From Parapedobacter sp042666505 (GTDB lineage: Bacteria > Bacteroidota > Bacteroidia > Sphingobacteriales > Sphingobacteriaceae), in contig NZ_JBHTDN010000007.1 of the NCBI RefSeq assembly GCF_042666505.1, positions 186,001 through 250,000 of the forward strand: DNA of 64,000 nucleotides. Direction: 5' to 3'. The position numbers and the translations under genes are program-made. Position 1 is the first letter of the stretch. Each line of letters begins with the position of its first letter. Positions 17,140 to 25,337 of the stretch are shown here, one piece after another. A model generated the notes under the pieces. The model did not search any database, was not told the origin of the DNA, and saw only the letters and a program-made list of their open reading frames with translations.

Positions 17140-18822
17140 ATGAACTACATACATGTGAAATGGTTTGTTTTCGTCGGCCTCGCAACGTCCGTTTTTGCCT
17201 GCAAGAGCGACCTCGAGGTTGAGCCCATTGAATTACAAACCTTGTACCAGGTATTTGATAAAAACGACTCCGCGGGGGTCGAGGCCAACCGGTTTTTGTT
17301 AGACTGCTATCGTTTCCTGCCTGAAACGGGAAACCGGGTAGGGGGAGACTTTCTGGACGCCGCTACGGATGATGCGGTCTCTTCAAACCCTACCAACACG
17401 TCGGTGCAGCAGTTGGCGATGGGAGCGTATACGTCCGACAATTATCAGGATAATCGGTGGGCCTCGTGGTACCAGGGCATCCGTCGCACAAGCATTTTTA
17501 TTGCGAATATCGATCGGGTACCCTTAAAGGGGAAGCTGGCCAACGGAACTTCATTCAATCGGGTGTGGAAAGCGGAAGCCCGGTTTCTGAGAGCGTTATT
17601 TTATTTTGAACTGGTTAAGCGCCATGGTGGCGTGCCTTTGCTTGGTAACAAGGTGTATCAATTGAATGACAATATCGAGCTGCCACGCCGGGATTTCGGA
17701 GAATGCGTGGAGTTTATCGTGAGCGAATGCGACGCCATTACGGATAGCCTGCGGACCGATCCGTTTAACCTTGCTTTTTACGAACGGCCGACCAAAGCGG
17801 CGGCACTGGCGCTCAAAGCACGGGTGCTGTTATACGCGGCCAGCCCGTTGTTCAACGGCGGAAATATCGATCCGCAAAATTCCCTTACGGGTTATACCGA
17901 CTTTTCTGCCGACCGGTGGGAAGCGGCGGAAAATGCAGCACGGGAAATCCTGGAAATGAATCTGTTCGCACTCGAACCGGAGTTTAAAGACGTTTTCATA
18001 ACCCGGAACCACGAGCGTATATTTTCAAAGCAGGGCGGAAACAATACCAGTATCGAAAATAATAACGGGCCCGTCGGGTATTCGTCCGGCGTCAATAACG
18101 GCCGGACAAGCCCTACGCAGGAGCTGGTAGATGCATTCGGTATGGCAAACGGGTTGCCCATCGACGATCCGAACTCGGGATACAACGAAAACGATCCCTA
18201 TGTAAACCGGGATGAGCGTTTTTATGCCACGATCTTTTACAACGGCGCTCCTTGGCTGGGCCGCCCGGTGGAAACGTTCGAAGGGGGTGCCGATAAGCCG
18301 GGAGGGACGAAGCAGCAGACGAAAACCAGCTATTACCTGCGGAAATTTATGGGGAATTTTGAATCGGCCGTCAATTATAGCAACGTAAACCACGATCATA
18401 TCCTCTTCCGTTATGCGGAGGTACTGCTGAATTTTGCCGAAGCGCGGAATGAACGGTTGACTGCGCCCGATCAAGAGGTGTATAACGCCGTCGAGCAAAT
18501 CAGGGAACGTGCCGGATTGGCACCCTTCCAGCTTTCGGCCGGACTCAGCCAATCGCAGATGCGTGACATCATCCGGAACGAACGCCGCAAGGAACTCGCT
18601 TTTGAAGAACACCGGTTTTATGACGTAAGGCGATGGAAGCTGGCCGAGCAGGAGTTCAATAAAGAGTTGTCGGCAATGACCATCTACAAGACGGGTACGG
18701 GAATCATCCGGCAGCAGACACCGGTACTAAAAATGAAGTTTGAAGAGCGGATGTATTTGGCACCGATCCCGTTTAGTGAGGTCATCAAAAATCCGCAAAT
18801 GATACAAAATCCGGGTTGGTAA
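17140..18822 (+). CDS. RagB/SusD family surface glycan-binding lipoprotein
   Basis: The 560-residue lipoprotein (Cys in TSVFAC) has the SusD helices KAEARFLRALFYFELVKRHG, LLYAASPLFNGGN, LFRYAEVLLNFAEARNE and the C-terminal IIRNERRKELAFEEHRFYDV. Its C-terminal third closely resembles the SusD at 10728, so the two are paralogues. It lies immediately after the SusC at 14012 and is its likely partner. Together they should form an outer-membrane importer for glycans released by the locus enzymes. Confidence 0.93.
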   Translation: MNYIHVKWFVFVGLATSVFACKSDLEVEPIELQTLYQVFDKNDSAGVEANRFLLDCYRFLPETGNRVGGDFLDAATDDAVSSNPTNTSVQQLAMGAYTSDNYQDNRWASWYQGIRRTSIFIANIDRVPLKGKLANGTSFNRVWKAEARFLRALFYFELVKRHGGVPLLGNKVYQLNDNIELPRRDFGECVEFIVSECDAITDSLRTDPFNLAFYERPTKAAALALKARVLLYAASPLFNGGNIDPQNSLTGYTDFSADRWEAAENAAREILEMNLFALEPEFKDVFITRNHERIFSKQGGNNTSIENNNGPVGYSSGVNNGRTSPTQELVDAFGMANGLPIDDPNSGYNENDPYVNRDERFYATIFYNGAPWLGRPVETFEGGADKPGGTKQQTKTSYYLRKFMGNFESAVNYSNVNHDHILFRYAEVLLNFAEARNERLTAPDQEVYNAVEQIRERAGLAPFQLSAGLSQSQMRDIIRNERRKELAFEEHRFYDVRRWKLAEQEFNKELSAMTIYKTGTGIIRQQTPVLKMKFEERMYLAPIPFSEVIKNPQMIQNPGW

Positions 18823-18853
18823 TCAAATCGCTAATTTCTAGTCGAAAGAAACA

Positions 18854-21800
18854 ATGAAGAGAAGTATATATCTTTTACTGGTCATGGTCGCAGCACCCGT
18901 TTTGCTTGTTGCCCAAACGGTGGTGTCAGGTGTCGTGAAAAATACCGAAGGGCCACTGGCAGGGGTGACCATTTTGGAGAAAGGTGGCAGCAACGTAGCC
19001 CAGTCTGATCAGAATGGCCGGTTCCGCATTTCCCTGAGCCGGGGTCGGAATGTATTGGTGTTCAGCAGTGTGGGATACACCACACAGGAGCGGTCGATTG
19101 AAGGGGAGGGAGAATTGGAAGTAATCCTCCAGTCCAATGTGCAGGATATCAACGAGGTGGTCGTCGTCGGATACGGAACGACGAAGAAACTGACCAGTAC
19201 CGGCGCGCTGAGTTCAATTAAAGGGGCGGATATCCGGCAAATTCCCACCGCCAATGTGCAAAATACATTGGCAGGCAGGTTACCCGGGTTTGTATCGGTT
19301 CAACGATCCGGACAACCGGGCCGGGACGCTTCGGATTTTTATATCCGTGGCGTCAGTTCGCTGAATCCGGACGGGAACCAGCCCTTGATTATTGTAGATG
19401 ACATTGAATATACGTATGAGCAACTGTCACAGATCAATGTAAATGAAATTGAGAGCATCTCCATCCTCAAAGATGCATCAACTACCGCGGTATTTGGTAT
19501 TAAGGGGGCAAACGGGGTACTGGTGGTGAAAACCCGCCGGGGTCAGTCCGGGAGGCCAAAGATCAACGTCCGCTTGGAATCCGGTGCGCAAAGCCCGGTA
19601 ACCCGGCTGAAATTCCTGGACGCTTATGAAAGTGCGCTGCTCTGGAACGAGGCGATCGCCAACACGGAGGGGGATAACACCAACCAACCTTTCAGTTCAG
19701 AAGCGCTGGAACATTTCCGGTTGGGGGACGCTCCATATGCCTATCCGGATATCAATTGGTATGAACGGATATTTAAACCCATGAGCTTTCAACGGAACAG
19801 CAATGTGGATGTAACCGGGGGTAGTGAAAGCATCAAATATTTTATTTCCGGCGGAGCGTTTTCCCAGGATGGTAATCTCTATGATTTTGAAAATCACGGT
19901 GATCAGGTGAATAACAACTACTATTACCGGCGGTTCAACCTCCGGTCCAATCTTGATGTTCAGGCTACCAAAAGCCTGCAGTTACGACTGGACTTCCGGG
20001 CAAACTTCAATCGGATCAATGCGCCAAGAGCGGGAAATATCGTGGGTGAAGTCTTTAATTTCAATAAAATACGACCCTGGTCAGCACCGTTTCTTAACCC
20101 GGATGGATCGTATGCGTATGCAGGTGATACGCAGGATTTGTCGCCTACGATCAATGCCCGGCTGGCAACAGCTGGATACAGGCTGGACCGGCGGAACGAC
20201 CTGAATATCCTATTCGGAGGAACGCAGGATCTGGATGCAATCACGGAAGGGCTTTCGTTTTCAGCCCGCGTGGCTTACGCAAGTGTTGAATCCAATGGAC
20301 GGGAACAGGCAAGGGATAATTTGCCCGTATATAAGTATTTCCCGGAAACAGACTCCTACCAGCTCAAAGGAGGGGCGCCATACGTTTTGAGCCCCTACAC
20401 GCTCCGGGCATATCAGGGCGACTACAACAGCCGGGTAAATGTACAGGCCAATTTCAATTATGTCAGGTCGTTCGGCGAACATCAGATCAACACCCTATTG
20501 CTTTATAACCGGGAGTCTTACAGTACAAAAGGCGACAGACAGTCTAATTGGATCCCACAGAATTTTCAGGGATTTACGTTCCGGACTGGCTACAACTACA
20601 ACGAGAAATACCTCGTGGATGTCACGGCTGCGTATAACGGATCCGACCGTTTTCAGGCCGACAAACGGTACGGCTTTTTTCCCGCCATATCGGTCGGGTA
20701 TAACCTGGCGAAGGAATCTTTCATGATGAATAGGTTCGATTTCATCGATTTACTTAAACTGCGTGCCTCCTACGGGGTGGTAGGGTCTGATAAGGTAGCC
20801 GGTGATCGCTATTTATACCAGCAGGTTTATAACACAGGCGGTGGTTATTCGTTCGGAGAGACCCATCAAGGTGTCGGTACGATTTACGAAGGCAACCTGG
20901 GCAACAGCAACGTAACCTGGGAAAAGCAGAATTCATTTGACGTTGGTCTGGATCTGAGCGTTCTGAAGAATCGGTTCTCGCTCGTGGTTGATTATTTCCA
21001 TAACATCCGCTATGACCAATTGGTAACCTCCCAATCCTTGCCGCTAAATATCGGCGTAGGGGTATCGCCCACCAACATCGCGCGCGTCCGGAACCGGGGG
21101 GTCGAGTTTGAACTGAATTACAACGACCACATCGGGGCGTTTAATTACAACGTCAAAGGCGTGTTGACTTATTTCAAGAATAAGATACTCTTTCAGGATG
21201 AACCTGCACCGGCCTTTCCGTGGCTACGGTTAACCGGGCATCAGGTAAACCAACCCATGGGATATCTGTTTGACGGTTTTTATACCGAAGAGAACCTGGC
21301 CGAAAGTGCAAAACCGGCAGGTGGCTATGAAGTGCAACCGGGGGATTTGCGTTATAAGGACTTGAACGGTGACGGTGTGATCGATGATTTCGACCGGACC
21401 GCAATCGGTAGACCGGATATACCCAACACCAGCTTTGGGCTGACGTTGGGCGGGAGTTACAAAGGTTTTAGTTTCAATATTCTGTTGCAGGGTACTACCG
21501 GATATAGCTTTAGCGTCCAAGGAAGCGGAATCGAGCCTTTTCAGAGTCAGTTTCAGCCCATACATCAGCAGCGGTGGACGCCTGAAAGCGCTTCGACGGC
21601 TCGTTTCCCCCGGTTGACAACAAATCCGACGACCATCAATAGCCCGTCGTCCTACCTGTCTGATTTCTGGCTGATTGATGCTACCTACCTCCGGTTGAAA
21701 ACCGTTGAACTGGGCTACCAACTGCCCGATCGTTGGCTGCCGTTCAAGATGAACAACGCACGGGTTTACTTGAGTGGCTATAACCTGCTGACGTGGACGA

Positions 21801-21904
21801 ATTATTCGCTGTACCAACAGGATCCGGAAGTTACTTCCAATACGGCCGGAGATGCCTATCAAAATCAACGGGTAGTCAATTTAGGTATTCAAATCGGGCT
21901 TTGA
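18854..21904 (+). CDS. SusC/RagA family TonB-linked outer membrane protein
   Basis: The 1016-residue protein has a signal peptide (MKRSIYLLLVMVAAPVLL), a carboxypeptidase-regulatory-like domain (about 24-105), the classic EVVVVGYGTTKK motif, a plug (GNQPLIIVDDIEYTYEQL; ATTAVFGIKGANGVLVV) and a beta-barrel ending RVVNLGIQIGL. It is a typical SusC transporter energised by TonB. No SusD follows it; the nearest downstream gene is a ricin/propeller lipoprotein. It may pair with the SusD at 10728, leaving the pair split around SusC-SusD 14012-18822. Confidence 0.95.
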   Translation: MKRSIYLLLVMVAAPVLLVAQTVVSGVVKNTEGPLAGVTILEKGGSNVAQSDQNGRFRISLSRGRNVLVFSSVGYTTQERSIEGEGELEVILQSNVQDINEVVVVGYGTTKKLTSTGALSSIKGADIRQIPTANVQNTLAGRLPGFVSVQRSGQPGRDASDFYIRGVSSLNPDGNQPLIIVDDIEYTYEQLSQINVNEIESISILKDASTTAVFGIKGANGVLVVKTRRGQSGRPKINVRLESGAQSPVTRLKFLDAYESALLWNEAIANTEGDNTNQPFSSEALEHFRLGDAPYAYPDINWYERIFKPMSFQRNSNVDVTGGSESIKYFISGGAFSQDGNLYDFENHGDQVNNNYYYRRFNLRSNLDVQATKSLQLRLDFRANFNRINAPRAGNIVGEVFNFNKIRPWSAPFLNPDGSYAYAGDTQDLSPTINARLATAGYRLDRRNDLNILFGGTQDLDAITEGLSFSARVAYASVESNGREQARDNLPVYKYFPETDSYQLKGGAPYVLSPYTLRAYQGDYNSRVNVQANFNYVRSFGEHQINTLLLYNRESYSTKGDRQSNWIPQNFQGFTFRTGYNYNEKYLVDVTAAYNGSDRFQADKRYGFFPAISVGYNLAKESFMMNRFDFIDLLKLRASYGVVGSDKVAGDRYLYQQVYNTGGGYSFGETHQGVGTIYEGNLGNSNVTWEKQNSFDVGLDLSVLKNRFSLVVDYFHNIRYDQLVTSQSLPLNIGVGVSPTNIARVRNRGVEFELNYNDHIGAFNYNVKGVLTYFKNKILFQDEPAPAFPWLRLTGHQVNQPMGYLFDGFYTEENLAESAKPAGGYEVQPGDLRYKDLNGDGVIDDFDRTAIGRPDIPNTSFGLTLGGSYKGFSFNILLQGTTGYSFSVQGSGIEPFQSQFQPIHQQRWTPESASTARFPRLTTNPTTINSPSSYLSDFWLIDATYLRLKTVELGYQLPDRWLPFKMNNARVYLSGYNLLTWTNYSLYQQDPEVTSNTAGDAYQNQRVVNLGIQIGL

Positions 21905-21945
21905 TGAAACCGTGAAATATACTGACCAAATTAAACTAAAAAGCC

Positions 21946-23838
21946 ATGAAACGCGCAATTTTCAGTATGATACTAGGGTTTGTCCTGGTTACCTCATGCG
22001 ATAAACAATTTGAAATGCCACCCCATCCGGGTAGAATGATCAAGGATTTCGTGCTGGAAAGCGGCCAGCATGGGGCAGCGACCATCTATAGAGAAGGCGA
22101 CGTATTCAAAATATTGGTGCGGGTGGATTCCGAAGCCGATCTGACAAACATCACGCCGATTATTACCATTTCGGACCAAGCAACCATCAGTCCCGAATCC
22201 GGTAAACCGATTGATGTGTCGGCCACGAAAAAAATCACCTACACGGTCACCTCGGCATCCGGACTACGTCGCCAGTGGGAGGTTGAATTCAAAGTGTATG
22301 AGTCCGGTATCACCGACTACGACACATACAGCATCGCGACGTCAACGGGTTTGGTGTTGCAAACCGCAGGGGATAGGAACTTTAACGAGAAGTATTGGCA
22401 GAATGCCACCATGACGGTGGCTGCCGCCGAAGCGACCACGGCAGAGAACCTCCAGCGGTGGCAGGAGTGGGATCTCATCTATCATAGCACGGAAAATGAG
22501 ATCCGCTATTATCAGCTCCGTAATCTCAACAGCGGGATGTTCCTCCAGGCGGCGGACGCCGGTTCGCCGGTTACGCAACATCCGGAACTGAAGACCAATG
22601 CCGACCTTCAGCTCTGGCAGATCGAGGAGTCCACAGAGACTGGGCAATACGAGATTGCTAATAAGGCCAATGGGCTTTATCTGACCCTGAGCGGTCTTGG
22701 AGCGGCGAACCTGACGGTGGTAAGTGCCGAAAAGCAAGGAAGCGAACGCCAACGGTGGATCCTCACCAAGCTTCCCAAAGACAGTTACCGGGATGGCGAT
22801 GTGACCCAGTTTTTTGCCCGGACCACCGGATCGGTAGCGTTCGATCAGGGCACCAGCATCCCGCTTTCAGACGGGCGGGTATTGTGGGTCACCCAGGATG
22901 CCTGGTATGAAGGAAATCTTACCCCCAACGGCCGGCTTTACGGTGACCGCTTTATATCTTACACCAATTCCATCATCATTCAGTCTACCATGGACAACTG
23001 GGACCCCAGGTCACCGATGATGACCAGGCAGGGAGCCAGTCACAACATCGGTAACATCTGTCCCATTCCGGAAGGTGCAGGCAGAAATTGGGTCGGCCCC
23101 GGAGTCGAATTGGGCGATTACGTGTATATTCATGGCGGGGAAGGCAACGGACTCGAAGATACCGACCAGGCCATTTACAAACTGAAAAAGGAATCCGGCA
23201 ACGAATGGAACCAGGTAGAACGGTTGGCCATACCGGGCATGACCGGTCAGCTGGCTATCGGCTACAAGGACGGTATGGTGAAGGCCAGTGACGGGTATGT
23301 GTATGTCTACGGGGAACGCGCAAAGCCGGAAACGTTTGGGTACAATACCCTTTTGTATGTGGCGCGATTCCCCCACGATTCCCCGACGGATTGGACATTT
23401 TGGGATGGAACTGCGTGGGCTTCGATGCCATCCACTGCCTCGGTGGCGGTAGTCGACGAAGGAAACGGAACGAACAACTTCGCTTATTTAAATGGAAAGT
23501 ATCTCCATTTGACCATGGATCAGGGCTTCTATTGCGGTATTCCTTCGGTCAATATGTATATATCCACGTCCACCAGTCCGACAGGGCCTTTTACGGAACC
23601 CAAGCTCGTGTACAGTTTTACGGAATACTACAAAGGATACAACGCGCGGGTTTATACGCCGATCATCCACACGGCGTCTCAGAACGATAAAAATGAGTTG
23701 CTGCTTACCTATAGCATTAATTTTGGCGCCTGCGCAGAAAATAACGAAGGCAGTGTAAAGGAAAGTGACGGCAACCTTGATCCCTATTTTTATCGGGTCA
23801 AGGGTGTCCGTGTACCGTATGAAATGCTAGGTTTATAG
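21946..23838 (+). CDS. Surface lipoprotein: DUF5018-like, ricin-type trefoil and beta-propeller domains
   Basis: The 630-residue lipoprotein (Cys at VTSC) has three parts. An N-terminal Ig-like domain resembles DUF5018 (about 28-120, DLTNITPIITISDQATISP, YTVTSASGLRRQW). A ricin-B-like trefoil (about 125-275) carries QxW-type repeats (LQRWQEW, LQLWQI, RQRWIL). A C-terminal region (about 285-630) reads like a five-bladed propeller of the DUF5005/DUF4185 kind. The ricin part suggests glycan binding. Some propellers of this kind resemble glycoside hydrolase folds, but no catalytic triad can be assigned. Position after SusC suggests it is a surface glycan-binding protein or enzyme. Confidence 0.7.
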   Translation: MKRAIFSMILGFVLVTSCDKQFEMPPHPGRMIKDFVLESGQHGAATIYREGDVFKILVRVDSEADLTNITPIITISDQATISPESGKPIDVSATKKITYTVTSASGLRRQWEVEFKVYESGITDYDTYSIATSTGLVLQTAGDRNFNEKYWQNATMTVAAAEATTAENLQRWQEWDLIYHSTENEIRYYQLRNLNSGMFLQAADAGSPVTQHPELKTNADLQLWQIEESTETGQYEIANKANGLYLTLSGLGAANLTVVSAEKQGSERQRWILTKLPKDSYRDGDVTQFFARTTGSVAFDQGTSIPLSDGRVLWVTQDAWYEGNLTPNGRLYGDRFISYTNSIIIQSTMDNWDPRSPMMTRQGASHNIGNICPIPEGAGRNWVGPGVELGDYVYIHGGEGNGLEDTDQAIYKLKKESGNEWNQVERLAIPGMTGQLAIGYKDGMVKASDGYVYVYGERAKPETFGYNTLLYVARFPHDSPTDWTFWDGTAWASMPSTASVAVVDEGNGTNNFAYLNGKYLHLTMDQGFYCGIPSVNMYISTSTSPTGPFTEPKLVYSFTEYYKGYNARVYTPIIHTASQNDKNELLLTYSINFGACAENNEGSVKESDGNLDPYFYRVKGVRVPYEMLGL

Positions 23839-23846
23839 GTGAGACC

Positions 23847-25337
23847 ATGAAATTGAATCGATTAAAAGCCCTGATTGGTTGCTGCCTTTTGTTCTCTATC
23901 CGTAGCTTTGCTGCGCCGGTTGACAGTTTGCACCTATCCGACGTCCTGCAAAGCCATATGGTTATTCAGCAAAACCAACCCTTCAAGGTCTGGGGAGAAG
24001 CCAAACCGGGCAGGAAAGTCGTCATCCATGCAGATTGGCTCACGGTCCCGACGGAAGTTTATGCGGATGCAAATGGCAATTTCATGGGGATCATTCCCGT
24101 GCCAAAGGCAGAAAAGGGTAACTTTACGGCGCACCGTATTGATGTCACGGCGGGCGACGAGCAGGTCGAATTGAGCAACCTCTTGATCGGCGACGTTTGG
24201 ATATGCAGTGGCCAATCCAACATGCAGTTTTCCGTCAAGGAGATGACGGGCGCGGAACAAGTCATTTCCGGGGCTGATCAATCACATATCCGGCTATTGA
24301 ATGTGGCGCTTAATTTCAGCGAAACGCCATTGGAAAATTTCAAGGGCAACTGGCAGGTCTGCTCCCCCGAGTCGGTTTCGGGATTTAGCGCAGTGGGGTA
24401 TTCGTTTGGTAAAAAGTTATCCGACAATCTCAACATTCCCATTGGGTTGATTTTTACCGGAATTGGTGCCTCGAGTGTTCAGGCGTATATTCCGAAAGCG
24501 GATCTGGCGGCCGACACGATGCTCAACCGGGTGTATTTGCAGCCCTACCTGGCGGACCCGAAATCGAAGGAACCGGTAGATGGGGGCTTCTCTTTTGAAA
24601 AGGTCATGCGGCCGTATCTTTTATACAATGCCATGATTCATCCGCTGGTCAATCTGTCCATCAAAGGAGTTGTCTGGTATCAGGGTGAAGCCAACCACCT
24701 GGAAAGGGAAAGTTACGTGCGGGCGACACAGACGATGATCAACAGCTGGCGACGGGACTTTTCACAGGACCAGTTACCCTTTTATTATGTGCAGATTGCG
24801 CCATTTTTCCATGATCGTGAAGATCCGGCGCTGGCATTTGACGCCTATTTCAGGGAGGCACAGGAAAAAATAGCCGACCTCAATAATACCTATATGGTCA
24901 GCACGATGGACGTTGGCGACGCGAAGGACTTGCATCCAAAAAGCAAAAAGCCCGTTGGCGAGCGGCTGGCTGCCGTTGCGCTTAACAGAGCGTATAACCA
25001 GTTGGATGTCGTGTATCAAGGGCCGCTTGTGGACAACGTGGAATGTGCGGGGCGCAAGGCTTATGTTTCCTTCAAGGCCGAAACGCTGGGAGCCGGCCTT
25101 CAAACGAACGACGGGCAACCGCCTCGATTTTTCTATGTGGCCGGGGCGGACCGGGTTTTCTATCCCGCGGAAGCGCGCATCGACGGCAACCGTATTGTGG
25201 TGGAAAGCCGTAAAGTAGCCGATATCGCCGCCGTGCGGTATGCCTTTTTTAACTATCCGGTAACGAATCTGGAAAATAAAGAAGGCTTTCCGGCCCTTCC
25301 TTTCCGGACCGATACGTGGGAAGAAAAAATGAAGTAG
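23847..25337 (+). CDS. Sialate O-acetylesterase family (SASA) carbohydrate esterase
   Basis: The 496-residue secreted protein has a signal peptide ending at SFAAPVD. A beta domain precedes the SASA core: nucleophile Ser in WICSGQSNMQFSV (about residue 118), the WYQGEANHLE block, and the Asp/His block DVGDAKDLHPKSK. The family deacetylates sialic acids and also xylan or mannan acetyl groups. With no sialidase nearby, a role in removing O-acetyl groups from the mannose polymer is more likely. The gene abuts the GH38-like gene, whose ATG directly follows its stop, so the two are coupled. Confidence 0.88.
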   Translation: MKLNRLKALIGCCLLFSIRSFAAPVDSLHLSDVLQSHMVIQQNQPFKVWGEAKPGRKVVIHADWLTVPTEVYADANGNFMGIIPVPKAEKGNFTAHRIDVTAGDEQVELSNLLIGDVWICSGQSNMQFSVKEMTGAEQVISGADQSHIRLLNVALNFSETPLENFKGNWQVCSPESVSGFSAVGYSFGKKLSDNLNIPIGLIFTGIGASSVQAYIPKADLAADTMLNRVYLQPYLADPKSKEPVDGGFSFEKVMRPYLLYNAMIHPLVNLSIKGVVWYQGEANHLERESYVRATQTMINSWRRDFSQDQLPFYYVQIAPFFHDREDPALAFDAYFREAQEKIADLNNTYMVSTMDVGDAKDLHPKSKKPVGERLAAVALNRAYNQLDVVYQGPLVDNVECAGRKAYVSFKAETLGAGLQTNDGQPPRFFYVAGADRVFYPAEARIDGNRIVVESRKVADIAAVRYAFFNYPVTNLENKEGFPALPFRTDTWEEKMK

